Part shown: positions 1 to 6,483 of the stretch, in pieces
How positions within the stretch are numbered: position 1 is the stretch's first letter
Layout of the letters: each line of letters begins with the position of its first letter
Assembly (NCBI RefSeq): GCF_042652985.1
Contig: NZ_JBHSHQ010000032.1
Location: forward strand, 1 to 10,441
Source of the DNA: Ruoffia tabacinasalis
GTDB lineage: Bacteria; Bacillota; Bacilli; Lactobacillales; Aerococcaceae
Length of the DNA stretch: 10,441 nucleotides
Reading direction: 5' to 3'
Notes under the pieces: model-generated
What the model saw: the letters and a program-made list of their open reading frames with translations, nothing else
Told to the model about the DNA's origin: nothing
The model's database searches: none
Program-made: the position numbers and the translations under genes

Positions 1-15
1 AAAACATTGTACCGC

Positions 16-46
16 AAAAGGGCTGTTACATGGCCTTTTATCTTTT
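16..46 (+). terminator. possible weak terminator of an upstream gene outside the window
   Basis: AAAAGG at 16-21 pairs with CCTTTT at 34-39, with one further C-G pair after a mismatch, and a broken T-run (TCTTTT) follows. The stem is short and AT-rich, so this may be chance. It would fit the end of a plus-strand gene left of the window. Confidence 0.25.
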
Positions 47-116
47 ACACAATTATATGGACTTTATCGTGTTTTACTGTTCTTAAGAATAACAACTGTT
101 AGAATAAACATATCTT

Positions 117-125
117 TGATATAAT
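117..125 (+). promoter_or_regulatory. extended -10 promoter of the flavodoxin-to-galU operon
   Basis: TGA followed by a perfect TATAAT (120-125) forms an extended -10 element (TGnTATAAT). The hexamer 17 bases upstream (97-102, TGTTAG) is a poor -35, as is usual for extended -10 promoters. A start near 132 would give a leader of about 25 bases ending in the AAGGAGG at 144-150. Confidence 0.55.
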
Positions 126-156
126 AATTTAGAATTACATTATAAGGAGGCAATGC

Positions 157-606
157 ATGGCCGAAGCGTTGATAATTTATACAAGTTTAACTGGTAATAC
201 GGAAGCATGTGCTGAAATTGTGTCTGCCCAGCTCGAAGAGCATGGCATCGATGTAACAATGGAAGATGTAATGCTTTCAGAGCCAGAGGATTTCCTAGAC
301 TATGATATCGTCTTAGTGGGTAGTTACACATACGGTGTTGACGGTGTTCTACCCGATGAGATGGAAGAATTCCATGAAGAATTGGCGGAATTGGACCTGT
401 CTGGGAAAGTGTATGGTGTGTTTGGTTCAGGTGACGATTTCTACCCTGTCTTCTGCAGTGCCGTAGATGACTTTGAAGAACAATTTGAAAAAGCGGGTGC
501 CGTTAAAGGCGGGACAGGCGTAAAGGTTAATCTTTACCCTGAAGAAGAAGATGAAGAACTTCTTAAGAAACTTGCTGATGACATTGTCGCCAAATATGAA
601 AACTAA
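157..606 (+). CDS. fld: flavodoxin (short-chain, FMN-binding)
   Basis: This is a 149-residue acidic cytoplasmic electron-transfer protein that should bind FMN and pass low-potential electrons to partner enzymes. The sequence shows the phosphate-binding loop T-S-L-T-G-N-T-E at residues 9-16. An aromatic isoalloxazine loop (V-G-S-Y-T-Y-G, 54-60) and the second flavin loop (F-G-S-G-D-D-F-Y-P-V-F-C, 89-100) follow in the usual order. The length fits short-chain flavodoxins, which lack the roughly 20-residue insertion of the long-chain class. The ATG at 157 is 6 bases after AAGGAGG (144-150); an out-of-frame ATG at 153 is ignored. It is the first gene of a plus-strand group, and the pepS start lies 22 bases after its stop. 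No partner reductase is visible here, so the physiological acceptor is unknown. Confidence 0.93.
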   Translation: MAEALIIYTSLTGNTEACAEIVSAQLEEHGIDVTMEDVMLSEPEDFLDYDIVLVGSYTYGVDGVLPDEMEEFHEELAELDLSGKVYGVFGSGDDFYPVFCSAVDDFEEQFEKAGAVKGGTGVKVNLYPEEEDEELLKKLADDIVAKYEN

Positions 607-628
607 TGAGGGAAAGAAGGAATTTATT

Positions 629-1867
629 GTGTTAGAAAATTTTGATACATTACTAAACAAATATGCAGATTTAATCGTGAATAAAGGGATTGCTGTTGGT
701 GAGGACGATTACGTACTTATCAATGCTGATATTGAGCAAGCGCCCTTAGTTCGCCTTGTTGTTAAAAATGCATACCAATCAGGTGCGAAGAAAGTGATCG
801 TAAACTGGTCAGATGACATTATCACTCGCGTTAACTATGAAGGACAAGACGTTGACACATTAACGGATATTCCTCAATACAAAGTGGATGAAGCACATGA
901 TTTATTAGATAAACGTGCGAAACGTATTGCCCTTCGCTCATCAAATCCAAACGCTTTAAAAGGCGTTGACCCTAAAAAGATTAGTGAAAGTCAATTAGCT
1001 TCTTCTCAAGCTTTAGAAAAAGTACGTAACGCTACTCAAGCAAACGTAGTGAGCTGGTTAGTATGTGCGGGTGCGGGTGAAGAATGGGCAAAATTAGTCT
1101 TCCCAGAATTAGAAACAACCGAAGAACAAGTAGACGCATTATGGGACCAAATCTTCAAAACAACTCGTGTGTATGAAGAAAACCCCGTTAAAGCATGGGA
1201 CGCTCATGAAGCAACATTGAATGAAAAAGCAGATTTCTTAAATGCTGAACAATTCGATCAATTACACTACACAGGTCCAGGCACTGACTTTACACTTGGT
1301 TTACCAAAAAATCACGTATGGGAAAGCGCTGGAAGTGTGAATGAAAATGGTGAGATTTTCATTGCTAATATGCCAACAGAGGAAGTATTTACTGCACCTG
1401 ATTTCCGTCGTGCCGAAGGAACCATTACATCGTCTAAACCATTAAGTTATGGTGGAACGGTCATCGATGGTATGACGTTCAAATTTGAAGATGGTGAAGT
1501 TGTTGAAGTTTCTGCAGAACAAGGTGAAGAAACACTTAAAGCTCTAATCAATGATAACAAAGGTTCAAAATCATTAGGTGAAGTCGCTTTAGTACCACAT
1601 AAATCACCAATTTCTCAATCAGGAATTATTTTCTACAATACATTATTTGATGAAAATGCATCGAATCACTTAGCCTTAGGTCAAGCATATGCGACATCTG
1701 TACAAGGTGGAGCTAAAATGGACCGCGACCAATTAGAAGAAGCTGGTTTAAACCGTTCAAACGTCCATGTTGACTTCATGGTTGGTAACGGAGAAATGAA
1801 CATTGATGGTATCAAAGAAGACGGTACAGTTGTTCCAATCTTTAGAAATGGGGAATGGGCTTTTTAA
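629..1867 (+). CDS. pepS: aminopeptidase PepS/AmpS, peptidase family M29
   Basis: This is a metal-dependent cytoplasmic aminopeptidase that removes N-terminal residues from peptides. I place the start at a GTG at 629, which gives 412 residues, the usual length for the family. GAAGGA at 616-621 lies 7 bases before it. A longer in-frame reading from 551 would overlap flavodoxin and add residues unlike the family. The expected two-metal ligands are present: E251/E252 in N-M-P-T-E-E-V, E318 in G-E-V-A-L-V, E342 and H347 in F-D-E-N-A-S-N-H, and H380 and D382 in N-V-H-V-D-F. Their spacing matches Staphylococcus AmpS with a one-residue shift. The end F-R-N-G-E-W-A-F is typical. It sits between flavodoxin and a small membrane protein, with 26 bases before the latter, and is probably co-transcribed. 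No defect is seen. Confidence 0.93.
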   Translation: MLENFDTLLNKYADLIVNKGIAVGEDDYVLINADIEQAPLVRLVVKNAYQSGAKKVIVNWSDDIITRVNYEGQDVDTLTDIPQYKVDEAHDLLDKRAKRIALRSSNPNALKGVDPKKISESQLASSQALEKVRNATQANVVSWLVCAGAGEEWAKLVFPELETTEEQVDALWDQIFKTTRVYEENPVKAWDAHEATLNEKADFLNAEQFDQLHYTGPGTDFTLGLPKNHVWESAGSVNENGEIFIANMPTEEVFTAPDFRRAEGTITSSKPLSYGGTVIDGMTFKFEDGEVVEVSAEQGEETLKALINDNKGSKSLGEVALVPHKSPISQSGIIFYNTLFDENASNHLALGQAYATSVQGGAKMDRDQLEEAGLNRSNVHVDFMVGNGEMNIDGIKEDGTVVPIFRNGEWAF

Positions 1868-1893
1868 GCTCAAAAAACTAGGAGGTATGTTGT

Positions 1894-2166
1894 ATGTCAG
1901 ATGAGAATAAAACTGGAAACGCGTTAGAGCAGGAGCTAGTAAAACGATTAGAACAATTTGACCGACGATTTGATCGTAATGGTTGGTTTTTCTTAGTTAT
2001 CGTCATTGTCATTTTCTTTATTACTTTATATTTATTTATGCAAATATTTAGGGTTCCCGAAGTTGATACATATACCTCTTCGAATGAAATACTCGGACAA
2101 ATCGAAAGTCTTGAAGAACGAATCGAATCTTATGAGATTCGAATTGAAGAATTAGAGGCTGAATAA
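1894..2166 (+). CDS. uncharacterised one-pass membrane protein with C-terminal coiled coil
   Basis: I do not recognise a named family for this 90-residue protein. Residues 1-30 are charged. Residues about 31-53 form one very hydrophobic segment rich in I, V, F and L, preceded by R-R-F-D-R-N-G-W. Residues about 64-90 are a charged heptad-like stretch (I-L-G-Q-I-E-S-L-E-E-R-I-E-S-Y) that should form a coiled coil. There is no signal-peptidase site, so it is probably a membrane-anchored protein; positive charges before the segment suggest N-in, C-out, but the C-terminus is acidic and topology is an inference. The ATG at 1894 has AGGAGG at 1880-1885. It lies 26 bases after pepS and 18 bases before the glycosyltransferase, so a scaffold or anchor role for that enzyme is possible but untested. 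A cell-division FtsB/FtsL-like architecture is another reading, without motif support. Confidence 0.8.
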   Translation: MSDENKTGNALEQELVKRLEQFDRRFDRNGWFFLVIVIVIFFITLYLFMQIFRVPEVDTYTSSNEILGQIESLEERIESYEIRIEELEAE

Positions 2167-2184
2167 TTTTAGAAGGATTTTTTC

Positions 2185-3312
2185 ATGAAAATATTACATA
2201 TAAATTCATACTTCTCAACTTCCGGCCTATTTAACCAATTATATAGTCGCCAAGTTGAGTCGGATATTGATATTGATGTTTATGTACCGATCCCGCATCA
2301 ATATCCAGAAGACAGGTTATCAACGAGTGGAGAATATACTACGGTCAGTCGAAATCATCATCAACTGACTCGTTGGGTATTCCCGATTAAACATCATTTA
2401 ATATTAACGGATTTACTCACTCGTTATGACTTTGAGTCTTATCAATTAATTCACGCGCATTCATTATTCTCAAACGGTTGGCTCGCACTGCAACTTCATA
2501 AGAAATATAATATTCCATATGTCGTTGCTGTTCGTAATGCCGATATGCGCACATTCTTTCAAAGAATGCCTTGGATGAGAAAAACTGGGATTAACATCTT
2601 AAAGCATGCTTCAAAAATTGTATTTATTTCAAAAAATACTTACAACGAAATTTTTGAAACATACATCCCTGATTCTCTACAAGCTACTCTAAAAGAAAAA
2701 GCCCATATTATTCCAAATGGTGTCAGTGATTATTGGCATGATAATCGTTATAAAGATAAAAAATCTAACTTGCATCAACCTTTAAGAATCGTCACAACCG
2801 GTAAGATTATGGCATTGAAGCGTTTCGTAGAATTAGCTGGATTAGTTCAAAGTTATTCTCAAGAACACTCGCCTGCTGAACTTCATATTATCGGTCCAAG
2901 TTGGGACTATTCCATTCTAAAAGAGTTACAACAAATGCCGGTCGTTACTTATCATGGTAAACAAGATATGGAAAGTATGAAAGAGTTATATCGCTCGATG
3001 GATATTTTTGCAATGCTCTCCTACCCTGAAACATTTGGTCTTGTTTATGTAGAAGCAATGAGCCAAGGCTTGCCAGTCATTTATACAAAAGGTGAAGGCT
3101 TTGATAATTTCTTCCCCAACAAAGAAATTGGGATGAGTGTGGATCATAAAAGTCAAACTGAGTTCAATCAAGCGGTTGATTACATTCGTCAAAATTATGC
3201 ACAAATGTCTCAACAAGCGGTGGAACAAATGCAAAGATTTAAATGGGATAAGATTAATCAAGAATATTTAAACTTATATCAATTAATTACAAAGGAGTCT
3301 ATCAATGAGTAA
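2185..3312 (+). CDS. glycosyltransferase, GT4 family (GT-B fold)
   Basis: This 375-residue enzyme should transfer a sugar from a nucleotide donor to an envelope acceptor from the cytoplasmic side of the membrane. The N-terminal Rossmann half starts M-K-I-L-H-I-N and carries H-A-H-S (90-93) and the V-R-N motif (116-118). The donor half has I-I-P-N-G-V (175-180), the phosphate-contacting G-K-I-M-A-L-K-R (206-213) and the retaining E-x7-E motif P-E-T-F-G-L-V-Y-V-E, with E282 and E290. No signal peptide or membrane segment is seen. AGAAGGA at 2171-2177 supports the ATG at 2185. Its stop overlaps the galU start by 8 bases, so the two are probably translationally coupled, and a UDP-glucose-derived donor is a reasonable inference. 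The acceptor (glycolipid, teichoic acid or exopolysaccharide) cannot be read from sequence. Confidence 0.88.
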   Translation: MKILHINSYFSTSGLFNQLYSRQVESDIDIDVYVPIPHQYPEDRLSTSGEYTTVSRNHHQLTRWVFPIKHHLILTDLLTRYDFESYQLIHAHSLFSNGWLALQLHKKYNIPYVVAVRNADMRTFFQRMPWMRKTGINILKHASKIVFISKNTYNEIFETYIPDSLQATLKEKAHIIPNGVSDYWHDNRYKDKKSNLHQPLRIVTTGKIMALKRFVELAGLVQSYSQEHSPAELHIIGPSWDYSILKELQQMPVVTYHGKQDMESMKELYRSMDIFAMLSYPETFGLVYVEAMSQGLPVIYTKGEGFDNFFPNKEIGMSVDHKSQTEFNQAVDYIRQNYAQMSQQAVEQMQRFKWDKINQEYLNLYQLITKESINE

Positions 3313-4183
3313 AGTAAAAAAAGCAGTGATACCTGCTGCTGGTTTAGGAACTCGATTCTTACCTGCAACGAAGGCAATGGCAAAAGAAATGTTACCTATT
3401 GTAGATAAACCAACGATTCAATTTATTGTTGAAGAAGCTGTTGCTTCAGGTATTGAAGACATTTTAATTGTAACTGGTAAAAGTAAACGTCCGATTGAAG
3501 ATCATTTCGACTCAAATATCGAACTAGAAGAACATCTTAGAGAAAATGGCTTAGAAGATTTGTTAGACATTGTTAACGATACAACCAATGTTAACTTATT
3601 CTTTGTCCGCCAAGCTTATCCTAAAGGTCTGGGCCACGCAGTTCTTCAAGCAAAAGCTTTCATTGGTGATGAACCATTCATTGTTATGCTAGGTGATGAC
3701 GTGATGCAAAGTGAGGTTCCATTAACGAAGCAACTGATTAATGTTTATGACGAAACACATGCGTCTAACATTGCGGTTATGGAAGTACCTTATGAAGATA
3801 CAAACAAATACGGTGTCATCGCACCAGAACGTGAATATGCTGAAGGGATTTATAATGTGGAGCGTTTTGTTGAGAAACCAAATCCAGAAGATGCACCAAG
3901 TAATTTGGCTATTATTGGACGCTACTTATTAACTCCAGAAATATTTGAAATTTTAGAAAACCAAGCACCTGGTGCTGGTAACGAAATTCAATTAACTGAT
4001 GCGATCGATACATTAAACAAATCGCAACGCGTCTTTGCTAAACGCTTTGATGGTAAGAGATACGATGTTGGAAGTAAATTTGGCTTCCTTGAAATGAGTG
4101 TCGAAATTGGTCTGGATCATCCAGAAATTAAAGATGAATTAAAACAACATATCATTGCCTTAGGTAAAGAACTTAAAGCATAA
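3305..4183 (+). CDS. galU: UTP-glucose-1-phosphate uridylyltransferase
   Basis: GalU makes UDP-glucose from UTP and glucose 1-phosphate in the cytoplasm; the product feeds glycolipid, teichoic acid and capsule synthesis. The 292 residues match the family length. The nucleotide-binding signature G-L-G-T-R-F-L-P (13-20) is followed by K-E-M-L-P-I-V-D-K-P (27-36). Q-A-Y-P-K-G-L-G-H-A spans 103-112, the metal-binding G-D-D is at 130-132, and V-E-K-P is at 189-192. AAGGAG at 3292-3297 lies 7 bases before the ATG, and the start codon lies inside the last codons of the glycosyltransferase. The gene closes the plus-strand group and is followed at once by a strong terminator. No defect is seen. Confidence 0.97.
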   Translation: MSKVKKAVIPAAGLGTRFLPATKAMAKEMLPIVDKPTIQFIVEEAVASGIEDILIVTGKSKRPIEDHFDSNIELEEHLRENGLEDLLDIVNDTTNVNLFFVRQAYPKGLGHAVLQAKAFIGDEPFIVMLGDDVMQSEVPLTKQLINVYDETHASNIAVMEVPYEDTNKYGVIAPEREYAEGIYNVERFVEKPNPEDAPSNLAIIGRYLLTPEIFEILENQAPGAGNEIQLTDAIDTLNKSQRVFAKRFDGKRYDVGSKFGFLEMSVEIGLDHPEIKDELKQHIIALGKELKA

Positions 4184-4221
4184 AAAATTGAGGGAATCCG
4201 AATGGACTCCCTCAATTTTTT
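4182..4221. terminator. bidirectional Rho-independent terminator between galU and map
   Basis: A perfect 14-bp stem (4182-4195 with 4208-4221) has an A-rich left flank and a T-rich right flank, so it gives a U-tail on either strand. Inside the 12-base loop, TCC (4197-4199) can pair with GGA (4204-4206). It serves the two convergent genes. Its right arm ends on the first base of the map stop codon complement and its left arm includes the end of the galU stop. Confidence 0.93.
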
Positions 4222-4976
4222 TATTCTCCTTTTTGCTTTGTCATTAAAACTGGGCCTTCTTTAGTGATTGCAATTGAATGTTCGAATTGTGCACAGTATC
4301 CACCGTCACGCGTACGAGCAGTCCAACCGTTATCATCCATCTTCATCTTCCAAGTTCCCGTTGTAATCATTGGTTCGATTGTAATGGTCATACCCTCTTT
4401 TAAGCGTAGACCTTTCCCAGCTAAACCGTAGTGAGGAATTGCTGGCTCTTCGTGAATTGTTGGACCAATACCATGTCCAATAAAGTCACGAACAACACCG
4501 AAACCTTCGCCTTCTGCATAAGTTTGAATTGCATGACCGATATCTCCGATACGGTTCCCTACAACAGCTTGTTCGACACCTAACATTAATGCTTTATAAG
4601 TGACATCAACTAGACGTTGGTGCTCTGGAGTTAATTCTCCAACAGCGTATGTCCAACAGCTATCAGAAATTGCACCATTTAAGTCAACACAAAAGTCAAC
4701 ATTCGCAATGTCACCGGCTTTAAGTACATACCCTGATGGGAAACCGTGACAGATTTCGTCATTCACACTAATACATGTTGCGTATTTATACCCTTCATAA
4801 CCGATTTGAGCTGCGACTGCCCCAGCGCCTTCAATGCGCTTTTGAACGAATTTATCAATCTGATTTGTCGTCACACCTGGTTTGATAAAGTCGCGTAATT
4901 CTTCATGAATCCCTGCTAAAATCTCTCCGGATTCTGTCATTTGTTCTATTTCTCTTTGTGATTTTAATGTAATCAT
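4221..4976 (-). CDS. map: methionine aminopeptidase, type I
   Basis: Map removes the initiator methionine from new proteins in the cytoplasm. The 251-residue catalytic domain has no N-terminal extension. The five metal ligands are D94 (N-V-D), D105 (I-S-D-S), H168 (G-H-G-I-G), E201 (I-E-P-M) and E232 (F-E-H-S). Their spacing equals that of the E. coli enzyme (D97, D108, H171, E204, E235) with a shift of three. The conserved H77 (C-H-G-F-P) and H175 are also present. The ATG lies 13 bases after the thioesterase stop, with a modest AAGGGAAG upstream, so map is probably the second gene of that transcript. The transcript ends in the shared terminator with galU. Confidence 0.97.
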   Translation of the reverse strand: MITLKSQREIEQMTESGEILAGIHEELRDFIKPGVTTNQIDKFVQKRIEGAGAVAAQIGYEGYKYATCISVNDEICHGFPSGYVLKAGDIANVDFCVDLNGAISDSCWTYAVGELTPEHQRLVDVTYKALMLGVEQAVVGNRIGDIGHAIQTYAEGEGFGVVRDFIGHGIGPTIHEEPAIPHYGLAGKGLRLKEGMTITIEPMITTGTWKMKMDDNGWTARTRDGGYCAQFEHSIAITKEGPVLMTKQKGE

Positions 4977-4989
4977 TCTTCTTCCCTTT

Positions 4990-5751
4990 CTACTTTTCCC
5001 ATTCTATATTTATAACACTTGCGATCTTATTATTGCTCTCATTAATAATAACTTGTTGAGTTTGTTTACTCTCTTCCAAATCAGCTTGATTACAGATAGC
5101 CACAGTGTCTTGTGGGAGTATTTCTTTCTCGTATTTTACTTCGATGCGTTTCATCTTGTAGTTTTCGCTAATATTAGACGGAATAGTACGGTACGCCCAC
5201 CTCAGATAGACCAGATTATTCACATGCAAGTTCTCATCGATATCACTTTCATCAATACCAACTCGAATATCTTCTTCGTTTGCCACATTCGTAAATGCTT
5301 TAATCTTCGAAAATTCAATTGTATAAGATGAGTCAATAATATCTTCCGTTTCTAAAGGAGCTGGATTAATTCTAACTATTCGACGCTTCTCCATATCAAT
5401 GGCTGCGAACTTAGCGAATACTTCATATAACAATTGTCCATCACTCACAACGCTATAACGTCGAGTACAGAAGAAACGGTTAACTTCAATGAGTCGCGTA
5501 TCAATCTCAAGTGTAGCATTAAGTTCTGCTTCTTTAAGAATTCGAATCTCATATTGAGTGATGACCCATGTATGATTTTCTTGAATGAATTTAACATTCA
5601 ATTGATTCTGTAAATAATTATCATGTAAGCCACTTACTTCCATGGCTTTCTCTAATATCTTTGTCAAATCGATTTGAGTCGTTCCAGGGATTATCAAATC
5701 ATCTGTTACAACCAATTCTTTGCTGACTACTTTTAACTTTGAATCTTCCAT
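4990..5751 (-). CDS. acyl-ACP thioesterase (FatA/FatB-like, double hotdog)
   Basis: The enzyme should hydrolyse acyl-ACP to free fatty acid and ACP in the cytoplasm, ending or diverting fatty-acid synthesis. The 253 residues hold two hotdog halves. The first contains the helix around D28-L42 and W62-V63-I64. The second has the signature D-E-N-L-H-V-N-N at 172-179, with D172, N174 and H176 matching the plant FatB active-site Asp, Asn and His. E210 in Y-E-K-E-I-L-P aligns with the plant Glu, and the plant Cys next to it is Ile211 here. Bacterial members commonly lack that Cys. The start codon is an ATG preceded by an unusual G-rich leader. It is followed by map after 13 bases. Confidence 0.85.
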   Translation of the reverse strand: MEDSKLKVVSKELVVTDDLIIPGTTQIDLTKILEKAMEVSGLHDNYLQNQLNVKFIQENHTWVITQYEIRILKEAELNATLEIDTRLIEVNRFFCTRRYSVVSDGQLLYEVFAKFAAIDMEKRRIVRINPAPLETEDIIDSSYTIEFSKIKAFTNVANEEDIRVGIDESDIDENLHVNNLVYLRWAYRTIPSNISENYKMKRIEVKYEKEILPQDTVAICNQADLEESKQTQQVIINESNNKIASVINIEWEK

Positions 5752-5753
5752 CG

Positions 5754-5767
5754 ATCCTGTCCCCCCC
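5754..5767 (-). promoter_or_regulatory. unusual G-rich ribosome binding region of the thioesterase
   Basis: On the coding strand the leader reads A-G7-ACAGGATCG-ATG. The AGGA core sits only 3 bases before the ATG, which is tight. The run of seven G (5761-5767) lies about 9 bases upstream and could itself pair with the 16S tail. Either or both may serve. A homopolymer of this length could change by slippage, altering the spacing. Confidence 0.5.
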
Positions 5768-5786
5768 TAATATTGCTATAAAAACA

Positions 5787-5795
5787 ATTATACCA
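5787..5795 (-). promoter_or_regulatory. extended -10 promoter of thioesterase-map
   Basis: On the minus strand TGG precedes a perfect TATAAT (5792-5787), an extended -10. No good -35 lies 16-18 bases upstream (best CTGTTA). A start near 5780 gives a leader of about 29 bases that includes the G7 tract. Confidence 0.6.
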
Positions 5796-5898
5796 AAAAA
5801 ATTCATAACTAACAGAAAAGAAGCATAATAAAAAAGGATTATTGAATATTTAAGAGTTGCTCGTTTTAATCGTCCTATATTTGCTTATTTATGACACT

Positions 5899-5928
5899 AA
5901 AAAAACTAGTCGGATAGAATCCGACTAG
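5899..5928 (-). terminator. Rho-independent terminator of the GlsB/YeaQ-type gene
   Basis: A perfect 10-bp stem (5906-5915 with 5919-5928) closes a 3-base loop. On the minus strand it is followed by seven T (complement of 5899-5905). It lies 22 bases after the stop of the small membrane protein. Between here and the thioesterase promoter (about 5811-5898) I see no gene or clear element, only AT-rich DNA. Confidence 0.9.
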
Positions 5929-5949
5929 CTTTAATCATTTAAATAAATA

Positions 5950-6195
5950 TTAACGCATTTGGCGTAGGATAAATGAAACAATTGCAATAAGAACGACCGC
6001 ACCTAGTAGTGCAGGAATAATGAAGAATCCACCAATTTCAGGACCAAAGCCTGATAAAAATTGATTCCCGATCCATGAACCGACGAAACCAGCAATAATA
6101 TTACCAATTACACCGCCTGGGATATCGCGTCCCATAATCATTCCAGCTATCCATCCGATGATACCACCGACGATTAGTGACCATAACCAACCCAT
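5950..6195 (-). CDS. GlsB/YeaQ/YmgE-type small membrane protein (PF04226-like)
   Basis: This is a glycine-rich protein of 81 residues with three likely membrane segments at about residues 3-21, 28-48 and 57-77. The repeated small-residue motifs (G-G-I-I-G-W-I-A-G and G-N-I-I-A-G-F-V-G) are typical of the transglycosylase-associated or GlsB family. These proteins are often stress-linked in Gram-positives, and their biochemical function is not established; transglycosylase activity is not implied. I chose the ATG at 6195. The AAGGAG at 6205-6210 is 9 bases before it, but directly abuts the alternative in-frame ATG at 6204, which would add only M-N-N. The gene stands alone, with its own promoter and terminator, divergent from the S66 gene. 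Confidence 0.88.
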   Translation of the reverse strand: MGWLWSLIVGGIIGWIAGMIMGRDIPGGVIGNIIAGFVGSWIGNQFLSGFGPEIGGFFIIPALLGAVVLIAIVSFILRQMR

Positions 6196-6247
6196 ATTAT
6201 TCATCTCCTTTTTTTAATTATACAAAACATTTTCATTTTGTAACTTT

Positions 6248-6256
6248 ATTATATCA
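6248..6256 (-). promoter_or_regulatory. extended -10 promoter of the GlsB/YeaQ-type gene
   Basis: The minus strand reads TGA then TATAAT (6253-6248), an extended -10 with a weak -35 (TCGCAA at 6276-6271). A start near 6241 gives a leader of about 46 bases. A second TATAAT (6222-6217) with GTTACA 16 bases upstream is also possible, but its transcript would begin on the ribosome binding site. Confidence 0.5.
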
Positions 6257-6421
6257 ACTTGTGGCTATTATTGCGAATATAAAGGCTTGAGAACAGGCTT
6301 TCATTTTGAAAAAAATATAAATAAGTCTTTAAAACGTTGATGTAACAATGTTTTTTGTTAACATTCAGTTCACAATATATATCCTCAATTTTTATCCCTT
6401 ACTTACCCTGTTTTTCATTTT

Positions 6422-6436
6422 ATATAATGATTATCA
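6422..6436 (+). promoter_or_regulatory. Fur-family operator-like palindrome
   Basis: The 15 bases match the Bacillus-type 7-1-7 Fur box (TGATAAT-n-ATTATCA) at 12 of 14 informative positions. The right half ATTATCA is perfect and the left half has only its first two bases wrong. It lies just upstream of the -10 of the S66 gene, where a bound repressor would block polymerase. The AT-rich background raises the chance-match risk. Confidence 0.4.
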
Positions 6437-6442
6437 TCTTTC

Positions 6443-6451
6443 TGTTATAAT
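6443..6451 (+). promoter_or_regulatory. extended -10 promoter of the S66 peptidase gene
   Basis: TGT precedes a perfect TATAAT (6446-6451), an extended -10 with no convincing -35. A start near 6458 leaves a leader of about 26 bases. Other TATAAT copies occur at 6423-6428, 6455-6460 and 6460-6465, so the exact start cannot be fixed by eye. A PerR-box-like 15-mer (6445-6459, TTATAATATATATAA, 12 of 14 informative positions of TTATAAT-n-ATTATAA) overlaps this -10. Confidence 0.5.
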
Positions 6452-6483
6452 ATATATAATATAATGTCAGTTGGAGGGATAAT

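Noticed and set aside
551..628. N-terminal extension of PepS from an ATG at 551
   Set aside because: It overlaps flavodoxin coding sequence, lacks a suitable ribosome binding site and makes the protein longer than the family; the GTG at 629 has a good site and gives 412 residues.
2986..3261. Minus-strand open frame of 91 codons opposite the glycosyltransferase
   Set aside because: It is a shadow of the GT4 donor domain, with no independent signals.
5053..5331. Plus-strand open frame of 92 codons opposite the thioesterase
   Set aside because: It is antisense to a recognised enzyme, without a ribosome binding site or motif.
6283..6300. Direct repeat AGGCTT spaced by 6 bases
   Set aside because: Two short copies only; no array or known operator matches.
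6331..6345. Possible CcpA cre site near AAAACGTTGATG
   Set aside because: It has about three mismatches to the consensus at fixed positions and is not near a promoter start.
6343..6360. TAACAA/TTGTTA hairpin in the GlsB-S66 intergenic region
   Set aside because: It has six AT-rich pairs with a T-rich loop, no T-tail and no gene ending nearby; this is expected by chance in such DNA.
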